From Phascolarctos cinereus (taxonomy: Eukaryota; Chordata; Mammalia; Diprotodontia; Phascolarctidae), in contig NW_018344037.1 in NCBI RefSeq assembly GCF_002099425.1, positions 9,509,001-9,573,000 of the forward strand: a stretch of DNA of 64,000 nt. The letters are read 5' to 3'. Below are positions 1-10,885 of this stretch, piece by piece. The notes below the pieces were generated by a model. That model was not told where the DNA came from, searched no databases, and saw only the letters and a program-made list of their open reading frames with translations. A program made the translations under genes and the position numbers. Positions within the stretch are counted from its first letter, which is position 1. Every line of letters starts with the position of its first letter.

Positions 1-215
1 ATCTTCTACTGGAAGACTTCCTCAATCTCTTTTAATTCTAATGCCTTTTCTCTCTGTTTCTCAGTACTTAGCTCCTTTATACATATTCGTTTTCCTATTG
101 TCTCTCCCATTAGATTGTGAGCTGCAGGAGGGCAGGGATTATCTTTTGTCCCTTTTTGAATCCCCAAAGCAGATGTTTAATAAATGTTTGTTGACTCTTA
201 TGGTTACTATTAATA
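1..215 (+). repeat. L2 LINE, 3' end
   Basis: The stretch reads as an L2 tail in sense orientation: an AGATTGTGAGCTGCAGGAGGGCAGGGA-like block (shown at about 113-139), then an AATAAATGTTTGTTGACT end at about 179-197. The 5' part is cut by the window edge. The family assignment rests on the typical L2 tail wording, recalled rather than searched. Confidence 0.8.
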
Positions 216-1519
216 TATCAGTAGATTAAAGACTTAGACTAAATCCCAAACGCCAGAGGGATTGACTAATTGACATACTGATCTTTCTTTGGTTTTAAAT
301 ACTTTACTGATCTTTTTTGTGTTTTCACTCTCTCTGTCTTTTAAAAGTCTGTCTGGGAACAGTGACCTATGCTTGCATTGACTCAATTTCATCTCCACTT
401 ATTTAAATCAAAGGTTTGGTCAGAATAACTATATTTTGATTTGGTGCCCAGAAGAATGCTAAGGAACACAAAGTATCCAGCAAATAACCCCATTTTGGTT
501 TCTAAGCGTAGCACTTTCAAGAATGAAAAACCTTTGAAATCTTTATGTACCTGGGAAATATGAGGTAGTTTGAAGAAAAGGAGACCTGCTTATAGAATTT
601 TGCATTATGGCATTTTGAAGCTGTGTTATTATCAAGCTTTAGTAATTGTAAAACATGTGAATAAACTGGAAAATCAAGAAAATAAATTATTTCCAAGGTG
701 TTGTCTCTCAAACCAACAAAATTATAGAAAGTAGCATGACAACCAAGGGTTTAGTATTCTATTTATTGAAAGAATATTTTAGGGAAAATTCCTAATGAAT
801 TTCTGAGCACACGTAAAGTACTAGGTGTTCATTTTTATTTTCAGTTCTGGGATTAGAAGGAAAAAAAAGTTCTGCTTTTAAATTTCTATGCACATGTTTC
901 TATACACCTAGTTTTAATTAGACTTTTGTCCCAGTACTGCCCACCTTTAGGGTCTTCTATGACAAACTTATGTATTTTTCATCATCAATTTGCTTGAATT
1001 TTGATCTGAGGATCTCTAGCTCAGTCAGCTTCAAAGCTTACCTCTGCACAAGCTGAATTAATTATACACAACTAGCTTATTCTTATGGGCTTTTTTTTTT
1101 AATCAGAAGCTGGCAGAAAGAAATTCCTTTGTGTATCTTAAATTATATTCAAAACAAGGAAAAACAAGAAATGAAAAACAAGGCAAATGTTTTAGATATA
1201 CCTCAGGAAGTTTACTGACAGTTTGTATATTCCTTATTTTTATAAAAAAGGTCTTAGTAAATTAAAACCCTAGAGTATGTCATAGTTAATAATCTACTTA
1301 ATATTGATTTTCTTTCCACTTAAACTTTGATGGATCTGTAATTTCACCAGCATTCACTCCTTCCACTCATCCTCTGCCTTCTCCTATACTGTTTCTATAC
1401 ATGTTTTTGAATGCATCCCCTAGAGAGAATCAGTCCAATACACTGGATGACTTTTTCTGAATAATTTCATATCTTCTGAGGTATATTTCCACCAAGTTTA
1501 AATATTAGCTACTGCTAAA
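216..1519. other. unassigned non-coding sequence
   Basis: AT-rich sequence with no open frame beyond about 64 codons and no repeat I recognise. It could be unique intergenic or intronic DNA, or repeats too old to see by eye. Confidence 0.5.
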
Positions 1520-2175
1520 AAGAAATTCTCAGCTTTCCTGATTTCTCTCTAGCATTTGATGCTGTTGACTATGCTCTGCTCCCAGATACTTTCTCTTCTT
1601 TGCATTTTTGTGACACTGTTTTCTCTTGGTTCTATCAATAATTAATAACTGCTTTGTGTTTGATTTTCAAAATCCATTTTGTTGGATTTTCGTCAATATC
1701 CCTCCTTCCTTTGGATTTTCTCTAAGGCCCTATCTTTAGGCTCTTCTCTTTTTCATACTCTCTCCTTTGGTTACTCTACCAACGACTATAAGTTCTGTCC
1801 TACTCTTTATGCTGAGGAATACAAGATCTATATATTGTGCTTTTTGTATATTACTTTCATTCACAAATCCTCTCGTTCAGACACATTAGGCTTCTTGCTA
1901 TTCCATCTTTCATTTCCATGATATTGTAGAGATTGTCTTTCATGAAGAGAATATACATCTCAGAAGCTCAGTTTTCCTTTAGAACATAGCTCAGCCCAAG
2001 ACCCACATTAAGATCTCTCTTGATACTTTCAGCTGCTAGTTAGTGCCTACCTTTTTTAAACTGTATTATATCTATATTATATGTTCTTATGTGTTTACAT
2101 GATGTCCCTTCAATGGAATTTAAGCTTCTCTAAGGGCAAATATTACTTCATCTTTGAATGATGAGGTATCTCCAG
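1520..2175 (+). repeat. L2 LINE fragment (ORF2 region plus tail)
   Basis: The sense strand carries the L2 ORF2 string for 'gctgttgactatgctctg' and 'tttttgtgacactgttttc' (about 1560-1625). A gap follows, then an L2 tail starting near 2113 (AATTTAAGCTTCTCTAAGGGCA). The tail is interrupted at about 2175 and resumes at 2938, so this copy was the target of later insertions. Broken and non-coding. Confidence 0.65.
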
Positions 2176-2243
2176 CAGTAGATCAAAAGAAACATGAGAT
2201 GCATAAAGTTAGAGACATTTCCACTCTAAATGTTCATATATGT
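2176..2243 (+). repeat. SINE fragment (5' part, split by LTR)
   Basis: It resembles the middle of a marsupial SINE seen elsewhere ('agagacatttccactcta'). The matching 3' part resumes at about 2833. ATCTCCAG at 2168-2175 recurs at 2938-2945 and is probably the SINE's target-site duplication in the L2. Confidence 0.45.
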
Positions 2244-2832
2244 TGAGTTTCAGAGGTTTAGGGGTGCTGGGACCCCAAAATCACAACACGCAGGTCCTGT
2301 CTGAAAGAATTCGACCCAAGCCTTCTTTCAGCCAAAGATAAGGTTTATTAGAAATCTGTCATATTGGGCAGACTCTTAAGGATTCTGAACATTAATGAGC
2401 TATTGGCTAGATTATAAGAATCTGAACACCTTAATGGAGACAAGATGGACTTTATATACAGAAAGACTATGGGAGGGATCTAGGAGTTGCCAAGTAGTTT
2501 GGGGTGACTGGAGGAAGGGTCTAAGAAGATCTGGATGGGAGTGGTCAGTAAACTGGAGAGAATAGGACAGGTGGCCTAGGGAGAATGGAGCCAAACTAGG
2601 ATTAAGGGTGGGAAATGGCCTGGGGCCATAGGGAGGTAAAACAGTGGAGGGCTAGGCTAGATTAAGGGTAACAGAGAATGGGGAGATTGGGTGTAGCCAC
2701 AATGAAAGGCCAGTTGATGGGATTATAGTCTCAGGTAAATGCTAGAGATTTGGCCAAGTGGGAAAGTCCAGGGTTTTTCCTTTTTGTGGTCTAGATCTCA
2801 TCCTCATCTGTATGGAGAACCTTCCTAGCTCA
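2244..2832 (-). mobile_element. solo LTR, endogenous retrovirus fossil (ERV1-like)
   Basis: Read on the minus strand this is LTR-like: TG...CA ends, a TATA-type box (about 2450-2457) and an AATAAA polyadenylation signal (about 2340-2346) followed by a short U5-like part. No internal viral region adjoins it, so it is a solo LTR left by recombination. It sits inside a SINE. The flanks (TATATG-like left, TATTTG right) hint at a short target duplication. The family is inferred from layout only. Confidence 0.6.
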
Positions 2833-2937
2833 TATTTGGTCTAGTCAGCCACAGTCAGATACACTATACCTTGACCCCAACATAGTGATGTCATTTTGGT
2901 TCTCTTTGAGCATGAAGGACAGCAGTCAACCAACCAA
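2833..2937 (+). repeat. SINE fragment (3' part)
   Basis: It contains the marsupial SINE tail 'agtgatgtcattttggttc', then 'gagcatgaaggacagcag' and an AACC-rich tail. Similar tails occur at 12,790-12,858 and, inverted, at 14,328. It continues the SINE broken by the LTR at 2244. Confidence 0.6.
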
Positions 2938-2985
2938 ATCTCCAGGGACTAGCATGTATTTAATAAATGCTTGTCTATTGAATAT
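2938..2985 (+). repeat. L2 LINE, 3' terminus (continuation)
   Basis: TCTCCAGGGACTAGCATG followed by a TTAATAAATGCTTGTCTATTGA end is the last part of the L2 tail interrupted at 2175. Confidence 0.6.
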
Positions 2986-3832
2986 TTTTATCTATTTGTT
3001 TATATCTCTCAATCTCTGCAATAATTTTTAATCTCCCAAAAGAAGTGAAATGATCATGTTTTGAACTTTTTTCATATTATCATGGCTAGTATATTGCCTC
3101 ACATCAAGTTAAATGGTCAATTGATATCCATTAAATGAATAAGTGGCCCTCAACTGGCCACAATGATTTCAGCTCCTCTGCCACCATCTTTTTTTTTTTA
3201 TTGAAATATCAAGAAAAATATAGGGACAATCACTTAAATACTTACTTGAGAGTCAATTTTTGAGTATTTATATAAAGTTTAACTTAATTGATTTTTATTC
3301 TGATATTATGAATTATAGATAGTGATTATAGCTGGATTTTAGCTTCCTTAGAACAATGCTTCTTTGTATTCCTGGCATCTAGCACAACATCTTGTTATAT
3401 TAGCCCCTCAATAAATATGTGCTTGTTACATTGGACAAAGGGACTTCACTGATGTTATACTCTGATGCATTGTCACTGTGTGAAAGTGACCCCTTCCTCT
3501 CCAAACTCTCAGGAATCCTAATAAGCTCAAATGGATTTAAGAGCAAGATCAGTAATAGATTGCATGCCTGTTGTGCCAGAATCAGCTGAGCTAAATTTAA
3601 AGAGACTCATTAACAGGTAAGCTAAAGGATGATGAATTCTTCAGCTACTACAACTAGAGAATGTGTTCACTAAGTTGTAGATAAGTGGTAAACTATGTAA
3701 CTAGAAAGAATAATCATGCTGATGATCTTGAAATCTCAAAATACAAAGTGACTGAAAAATAGACTTTAAGAAATATGACTGTATGTAATAACTTCTTTCT
3801 GGTGACAAGAATACTGTAACATCTTGTTTGAA
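2986..3832. other. mostly unassigned; weak L2-tail match at 3345-3435
   Basis: No gene is visible. 'tggcatctagcacaacatc' followed by 'cctcaataaatatgtgcttg' (3345-3435) resembles a degenerate L2 or MIR tail. The rest is AT-rich and unassigned. Confidence 0.4.
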
Positions 3833-3983
3833 GTTTCTTAACTTTTTTGTGTTGTGGACCCTTTTGACATTCTGGTGAAGCCTACGGTCCTGCTTCAGAA
3901 TAATGTTTTTAAAGCATAGAATAAAATATACAGGATTATAAAGGAAGCAAAATATAATTATATATATATATATATATATAATA

Positions 3984-4044
<61 letters not shown>

Positions 4045-4128
4045 AAATTATACCTATGCAAGTATATCTAATTTATGTTGTATTGAGATATAGGCATGTT
4101 CACAGATTATAGTTTAAGAATTTTTGTT
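3833..4128 (+). mobile_element. hAT-like MITE with internal TA expansion
   Basis: The left end carries TTTCTTAAC and the right end GTTTAAGAA, degenerate terminal inverted repeats of the 'GGGTTCTTAACC' class. The body ('gtggaccc...tggtgaagcctac', '...aataatgtttttaaagcata') is the reverse complement of the copy at 17,752-17,942. A long TA run (3957-4045) has expanded inside it. No transposase is present. I recognise the family as a common old amniote hAT-type MITE but cannot fix its name. Confidence 0.6.
3957..4045. repeat. (TA)n microsatellite
   Basis: About 90 bases of TA dinucleotides with a few TG/AA interruptions, inside the MITE at 3833-4128. Confidence 0.95.
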
Positions 4129-5091
4129 CAGTGTTAGAATTGTTTGCACACGTACAGCACCATAAATAATTTGTCATCTGAGAAAAGGATTTAAGATGTG
4201 TGCATAAGTATATTTACTTTGATAATAATATTAAATATATTTAACTATACTTTAAAATTGCCTTTATCTATATAGCCTCTTAATTATCCTCTTTCATACG
4301 TCTTCTCTTTCTGTAAATACATACTTTGAGGTAAACATGTATCAAGATCATAACACATTGTAATGAAAAATTGTTGGGTTTTATGAACAGTTTGGGAAGC
4401 TTAAAAATGTAGAGTAACTAGAGTGCATCTCATAAAATGTCAAAATGTCAGAAATAATTTAGTTGTCAAAATCAACATTAAAAATAGCTTCTGTATAATT
4501 TAAATGAAAATTTTAATATATTTCCCAATCAGGTTTTTTATATGGGCTTCATCTTAAGCTGAGAACTGGATAGGCCTCAAGTTAATCTTTTGTGTGCTCT
4601 AAACATTTTAACTCTTTCCTAGATTCTTTTCATTTGTCTTTAGTTTTATTTATTTTTTTAGAAGATAAGTTTCATTTATACTAAATGCTGTCCTAACTGC
4701 TTTTGAATCTTCCTCTATTTTCTATAACATTTTGCTGGATTTCCCTCCTTTTGTATCAAAATGTGGAAGAAGCTAAACACCCAGTATTGGGCAGGTCAGA
4801 TCTCAATATTATAAAGGCTAAATTATCCAATATCACACAATTATATAGTTACAAAGGGAAAAAAATATGCAAAAACATAGTAGGAAACATTAAGTCACAT
4901 GGGTTTGGGGAAGAGAGATATTAAAGTTAACAATTGTTTAACATCTGTTTAGATGAATAAGTATGTTATGTCAGGCTTAATCCCAATTATGTGGTAACAT
5001 TGCTTTTCTCACGTGGGGGAAAAACTGAATCAAGAAAAGGAATTGATTGTTAATGAGAGGCAAAATGGGGCAGTATATTTTTGTGATGAAG
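4129..5091. other. unassigned AT-rich sequence
   Basis: No gene or repeat recognised. The 73-codon frame at 4703-4924 has no family resemblance, and I take it as chance. Confidence 0.5.
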
Positions 5092-5336
5092 CATTGACAG
5101 GTGGCATAGTGGATAGAGTGCCAGGCCTGGTGTTAGGAAGACTCATCTTTCTGAATTTAAATTTGGCCTCTGCCACTTACTAGCTGTGTGACCCTCGGCA
5201 AGTTACTTAAATCTGTTTGCCTCAGTTTTCTCATCTGTAAAATGAGCTACAGAAGGAAATGGCAAACCAGTCAATTAACAAGAAAACCCCAAATGGGGTC
5301 ACGCAGAGTTAAACATGGCTAAAAATGAACAACAGA
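5092..5336 (+). repeat. Mar1-type CORE-SINE, near full length
   Basis: The order of parts is clear: a tRNA-like head ('gtggcatagtggatagagtg'), the CORE ('tagctgtgtgaccctcggca'), then 'tcatctgtaaaatgagcta', 'ggaaatggcaaaccag' and 'aaccccaaatggggtca'. The AACAAC tail marks the 3' end. This family is a marsupial hallmark. Confidence 0.9.
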
Positions 5337-5655
5337 AACACTGACAGTAGAAAACAGAAATGTAAGACACTTACTATCTTAGACGTCTTAATGAAAAATT
5401 TCAGGAAAGAATCTTGTAACATCTAAATTCTGTTATCTTATATATCATATCATTAAAACTAACAATAAAGGCTAAAGCATACTTATTAGGAGGATCAAAT
5501 GAAATAATGTATGCTATATTTTCATACTTAAAATTGTATCTGATATATGTACACAGATGCAAACATACATACATATGCACATACTTTGCTGTCAATGATT
5601 AAATAATTGTTAAGCATTGCCTTTTTTTTTTTATACCAAAGTCTTTTCTTAACAT

Positions 5656-5905
5656 CTCTAAGGGAGGTACAGCAGTGGGTAGAGTACTGCACTTTAAGTC
5701 AGAGAGCCAAGAGTTCAAATCCTGTCTCACACGCTTAACTAGCTTTGTAACTCAGGGCAAATTACTTAATCTGTAAGCCTCAGTTTCTTCTTCTGAAAAA
5801 TTAAGATGGTAATATGTAGCACGTATCTCATGGCATTCATATGAAGATCAAATTAGAGCCGTGTCAAGAGCTTTGTAAATCTTAAAGCACTATGTACATG
5901 CTTTT
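5656..5905 (+). repeat. MIR/THER-type SINE
   Basis: It shows 'gtgggtagagtactgcac', 'gagttcaaatcc', 'caaattacttaatctgt', then a CORE tail ending 'gctttgtaaatcttaaagca'. Sense orientation, moderately diverged. Confidence 0.8.
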
Positions 5906-5929
5906 ACTGTCAAGCCAATTTTAAAATCA

Positions 5930-6100
5930 TATTCATTAAACAGTACTATGTGCCAATCAGTGTGTTAAACCCTGAGAATACAAAAGGGGGGGGAGAGAGG
6001 GAAAGAGAGAGGGAGAGAGAGAGAAAGAGAGAGAAGTAGTTCCTGTCCTCAAGGAGCTTGCATTTTAATATGAGAAAAAACATGCAAGCAACTATGTATA
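5930..6100 (-). repeat. L2 LINE 3' end with internal GA block
   Basis: Antisense L2 tail: 'cagtactatgtgccaatcag', then after an AG-rich block (about 5985-6035) 'cctgtcctcaaggagcttgc'. The purine run has grown inside the L2 tail. Confidence 0.75.
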
Positions 6101-6205
6101 TATAAGGTATGTGAGATATATGTATATACACACAAATCTACATATGTGTAATACATATATACATATACATATGTATATGTATATATGTATGTATATATAA
6201 CAACA
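6093..6205. repeat. TA/CA-rich low-complexity repeat
   Basis: Irregular TATATG/CATATA runs directly after the L2 tail. Confidence 0.85.
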
Positions 6206-8504
6206 TTTTCATTTGGGGTATGATTTAGAAGGCAGAGTTTATATATAGCTTCCCTAAGTTGTCTTTTTTTTTTTTAATTAAACTTGGGGATGGTGGAACT
6301 CTTTCCTTTCTAATTCCTCCACAATATTTATCTCCATGAATACACATAAACATATCTACATGCCAACACAATGCATACACACAGACTCTGTTGATGGGGA
6401 GAAAATGGAATGAGCTATTATGATTTTTTAAAAGAGTTTCATCAGCACCACTGGCTACTCTGCTTGAGGCAGTTTGTAAATTCCTTGTAAGCTCAGCAGT
6501 ATAATGTTTATTTAACTTGCCCCAGAACATAGCACTAATGGGAGATTGACAATACTAAGCTCCCAAAGCTTTGTAGATCCTGTTTACAATCATTTGATTC
6601 TCTGGCGAGTAACACAGTTTCAATAGAAAAGAATCGCCATTGTGGGTGAACATAACCGTGTGTTTCATGTGTTTTAAGTTCATTATTAAACTTGTTCATT
6701 AGTACTGAATACTTTTAAGAATACCAAGATGATGGTGGCATTTTAGTAGCATTTCAGTGACTATATTAATGGAAAACAGAAGGAATAACAGGATGATACC
6801 AGTTAATAACCGTGCCTTGGGTTACTGTAAAGTCTTTCTCATAAGTGCTTGAAAGGGACAAGTATATATTTTTGAACTATTAATACTTTAAGTTATCACA
6901 ACGCATTCATTTGACCTAGATTCCTCCAAATAACCCTTTGTTGGGTAAATTTTTTCTGATTTTGTCCTTCAACTTCTATCTAAACTTCAGTGATAAAATG
7001 TTGACTGACTTCTTGCTTATAGTGAAACATATGTGATCCTTCCACTTGAAGTAGATTTTTGAGATAAGAAAATAAGATATTCACAAAATTGTGGGTTCCA
7101 TGCTAAATGTAGTCTATAGCTTACATTTACTGTAGAGGTCCTTTACAGTCTTAATAGACTATTAACTTCATTTTTTCCTAATTATCAATGAGTAATTTTG
7201 TAGCCCTGATGAGAGAACATGATTTTCCTCCTTTGTAATTTTCAAATTTTTAATATTCCTTAACTTACATGTTTCTCCGTGGTTATGTGTTAGTACTTAG
7301 GCCTCTACCCCTTCTCTCTTTGTGTATGACTGCCTTCCACCCCAAATAAACAAACAAAATTTAACAAACCCATAACTCATTTGGTCTATTTCTATTCTAA
7401 AAATTCTACTTTAATTTTTAGCAATGTCTCTCCCTTTATCTACTATGCTGCCCCAAACTCTCCTTACCTTTAAATTTTGAAAACTCAACAAAAGGCAGAG
7501 TAAGATTCAATCTGTTCTCCTGATTTACATGGAAGTAGTTTATTGCTTCCCCCATTTCTATTCAACCGTCTTACTACCAATTGTCAATGAAACACATTAT
7601 TTGGCATTCAGCAGCTATATGCATTGTCAATAGCAGTCAAAGTAAGAGCAGGAGAAGATTTGCTAGTTTTATGTTAATGGTATGAATGAAACTGCAATAA
7701 CATATGATGCGTTAACTTTTTGCAAGATGTAAACCCACTTGTAATTTACATGGTGCGACAATGATGTGCTCTGTCAGAAACTGTAGCTCACATTTTACTT
7801 GGGAGAAAGAGAGAAAAAAAAATGATCAGCTGTTGGAAGCTACAAAGCTTTCGATATTCTTTTTTGTTTTATTTTGTTTATTACATTCCAGCATTCTAGA
7901 ATCTGTCAGCATAGCAGGTAACAAAACAGAAAACCCTAAACATGTGATCTGTGATAGTGAATGCTTCGGACACCAGGTGCATGCTAACAGATCCTTCTTA
8001 TCTGGAATAGCTTGCTCTGGGGCAAGGCTTAAAGGTAACTGATGATATTGTGAGGAAGGAAAAAAACAACACTTGAAAAACTATCTGCTTAGTCGTTCAG
8101 ATGAGACTTCATTCAGTTTTGGAGCTCTTTTCTCTCTGACCCTTATAGAAATTCATTCTCTTGTTCTTCAGAGCTAATGAATGCTTAGAGACAGAATCTA
8201 ATTAACAATGAGTCTGTATATTCTACTAAGCTAACCTTTGGAGTAAAAGATTGCAGTGTTTAGGTTTTCTTTAACAGTTACTTTGTTATGTAGATTGTTT
8301 ATAAAGCAAATTAAGTGGGCTTTAAAAAGAAAGTTATGTTCATTTTGTTTCTTCTATTTCTGCATAAAATGAGGGCAGCCACTTCATCTAGAAAGATATT
8401 ACCTGACATAAAAGTGTGTATCAGACCATCATTGGTCTAACACCACACTACACTGGCATAGTAGACAATGTTGTATCTGTTATTAGTTATAAAGAAGTTA
8501 GAAT
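6206..8504. other. mostly unassigned; contains exon-like segment at 7892-8034
   Basis: No repeat recognised over about 2.3 kb. The frame at 7761-8042 (93 codons from a true ATG) has no family resemblance but overlaps the exon-like segment listed separately. The rest looks like ordinary unique non-coding DNA. Confidence 0.5.
7892..8034 (+). other. exon-like segment (candidate only)
   Basis: A long T-rich tract (7858-7885) ends in an acceptor-like 'ttacattccag', and the 143-base segment closes with a donor-like AAAG|GTAACT at 8034/8035. One frame stays open throughout, is less AT-rich than its surroundings and contains two NxS/T sites (NKT, NRS) and four Cys. I recognise no protein family, and no second exon was found to pair with it. 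It could equally be a conserved regulatory element or chance. Confidence 0.2.
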
Positions 8505-8760
8505 CAAAGGATTTCAGAATCACAAGAGTTAAAATTGGACAAGACCTCAGTAGCCAACTAATCCAGTGTCATACCAACTATAGCATTTCCAAAGTTTCTA
8601 CACCACCTACATTGTCTTCTCACCTATCACATAAACTATTTGTTTGATAGAGATTTGTAGAAGCCTTGCTTCTCACAGCATCCCTCAAAATCTCATTAGG
8701 GTAGCAGGAACATGGGAAGGTTACTAGAGGAATTCTTTGTCCCTGAAGAGGGAAATCTGA
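8505..8760 (-). repeat. CR1/L3 or MIR3-like relic
   Basis: It opens with 'gaatcaaaggatttcagaatc', the antisense tail typical of CR1/L3 and MIR3, then a diverged '...agacctcagtagccaact...' block. There is no CORE domain, so CR1/L3 is more likely than MIR3. Confidence 0.45.
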
Positions 8761-8764
8761 AAAT

Positions 8765-9025
8765 CCTAGGGAAGGTAACACAGACGATGGTGCACTAGGC
8801 TTGAAGTCAGGAAGACATGTTCAGATCTGGCCTCAGGCACTAACTTTGTGACTCTGGGCAAGTAACTTAAGGTCTCTCAGCCTCACTTTCCTCGCCTGAA
8901 AATAGGGATAACAAGAACACCTATGATTCAGGTTTATTGTGAGGATAAAATGAGATATTTATAAAGTGCTTCAAAATGCTTAAAGTCCTACATTTGTTAA
9001 CTATTATTGTTGTTGTTATTAATTG
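8765..9025 (+). repeat. MIR/THER-type SINE
   Basis: It carries 'gcttgaagtcaggaagaca', 'tttgtgactctgggcaagta', then 'ttgtgaggataaaatgaga' and 'ttataaagtgcttcaaaa'. Complete MIR layout including the 3' region. Confidence 0.85.
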
Positions 9026-9397
9026 TATTTTCCAGGACCCTATGAGACTCAGACCATTCTAGTCTAGTGTTACAGAAGATCAAGATCCTTTAAGGATTTG
9101 AGGAAATAAAAGGACTAAGGGAATTGGAGATATTTGTAATCCTCTTCCTGTTACTTTAAAAACAAATAGACTACCTGATGAGATCAGTAGGGAAAAATTC
9201 ATGACATTAAATTCACCACACAGTTATTTCCTATTCCTAGAGATACTACATCTATTCGGTTACTCAAGATGTGTAATTTGAATACCTTTTACATATAAGC
9301 CCCATTGATATATGCCACAGGGGTCTCATGAGAAAAGGATATTGAACTTGGTGAGTTGTGGAGGTTATTAGAAATTTGAGAGAAGAGAAATGACCAA

Positions 9398-9572
9398 GAA
9401 TCATAGAATTTAATAACTAGAAAAGGCCTTGGAAATCCATTAGGCCAATCCTTTAATTTTACAGATGAAGAAATTGAGGTTCAAAAAATTTAAATTACTT
9501 ACCAAAAATCAAAGATGTAGTTATTAACCAAAAATTAGGCCTCCAGCCTTGCACTATAACACTAGTTTAATT
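9398..9572 (-). repeat. MIR3 SINE
   Basis: Antisense MIR3: 'gaatcatagaatttaataac' at its 3' terminus, then 'tttacagatgaagaaattga' and a degraded CORE. The GAATCATAGAAT end distinguishes MIR3 from plain MIR. Confidence 0.75.
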
Positions 9573-10174
9573 AAAATAGCTGAACATTTATCTAGTAGAT
9601 GGATTGGGTCAGAGAAAAGAGACTCCTTTTTCTTTTCTAACAGGAACCAGTTAGTTAGTAGTCTACTGTTATAAAACAGGAGAGAAGTAACAAAGTTCTG
9701 AAATACTGTGATAACTGTGGGAATAGAAAACAAGAAATAAATGCAAATGATAAAGTGGAGGATGAATCAACAGATCTTAACTGAATAGAAGACTGTGAGA
9801 TGAAAGATAATACTGAATTTTCATTTTGGGTAATTAGGTTTTCAGTTAACAGAAGGAACTAAGTCATTACCTTCAATAGAAGGTCACCATGGGATCTTTG
9901 TTGGTTAACCTATCCTCACCTTTTATATATTTTATGAGTCTTTATAGTATGTTTAAACTGTAAACAATAATAAATGACTCAAAAAGATCAATAAATATCA
10001 TCAACCATGATTATAAAATTAGAGGGTTATGTTAAGTAGTCTATGAGAACCTTTCTAGCTTTTTAACAATAATAGAATAACCTCCATATGATAAACAATT
10101 GACCCCTGGGGAGAGTTCATGATGAGCCAGTCCTTTGGTTAATGAAAGTAATTTGTTTTCTATAAGGCACCTTA
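9573..10174. other. unassigned sequence
   Basis: No gene or repeat recognised. AT-rich. Confidence 0.5.
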
Positions 10175-10425
10175 TCACTATGGATAAAGTGGTGAAGACA
10201 GAATCAGAGATTCAAGGATCAAGTCCCACCTTTTAGACTTAGCTGTGTGAGCATGGGCAAATCATTTCATTGTTCTGAGTTCCAGTTTCTCCACTTGTAA
10301 AATGTGTATAATAATATGTCATGCATAACTCACATTGATGTTGTAATGCTCAAATAAAATGATGTATAGAAAGCACTCTGGAAAAATTAAGTTACTGTTG
10401 AATTTGTTACTATTACTATGTAGCT
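10175..10425 (+). repeat. MIR SINE
   Basis: It has 'tagctgtgtgagcatgggca', 'agtttctccacttgtaaaat' and a 'gaaagcactctgg' 3' part. Diverged, sense orientation. Confidence 0.75.
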
Positions 10426-10741
10426 AGATGCCAAGAAAACATGATTTTAAAGTGGAGAATGTGTTTAAATTGTTATGATAGGAAACATCTATCATTGTCT
10501 GAATAAATACATTCCTTTTACCTGTTATTGGCAATCATAAATGTTTAAAACCCTTTGCACTGATAAATATTCTTATACTAAAATCATATATATGAATCAA
10601 ATGCAACTATATGAACTAACATTTTTAAATGGCCCATAATTAATAACTATATTTGATGTCTCTGTGTGTGTATTTGCACATACACCTATGATTTCAATGT
10701 TGTGACTCTTGGTATGGGAAATTCACCTTTTATTTATAATC

Positions 10742-10885
10742 TTAGAGGTTGCCTAGCTCACAGGGAGGTGGTGACTTTTCCATGGTCACATATCTGGCAT
10801 TTACCACAGAGAAGAATGGAAAATTGATCTTTCCAACTCTAAAGCTGTCCTCTGTCTACTCCTCCATGTTGCTTCTAAAAGTATT
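10742..10885 (-). repeat. MIR-like SINE fragment
   Basis: Antisense resemblance to the MIR CORE: 'gtgacttttccatggtcaca' near 10,769. It belongs with the similar fragments at 18,205, 39,985 and 46,735. Weak. Confidence 0.4.

Noticed and set aside
5101-5200. tRNA-like heads of the SINEs as tRNA genes
   Set aside because: The promoter-like boxes belong to SINE heads, the cloverleaf is degraded, and the same unit recurs through the window.
7761-8042. Secreted or membrane protein gene from the 93-codon frame
   Set aside because: The hydrophobic segment is encoded by a T-rich tract that looks more like a splice-acceptor tract than a signal peptide. I kept only the exon-like segment as a weak candidate.
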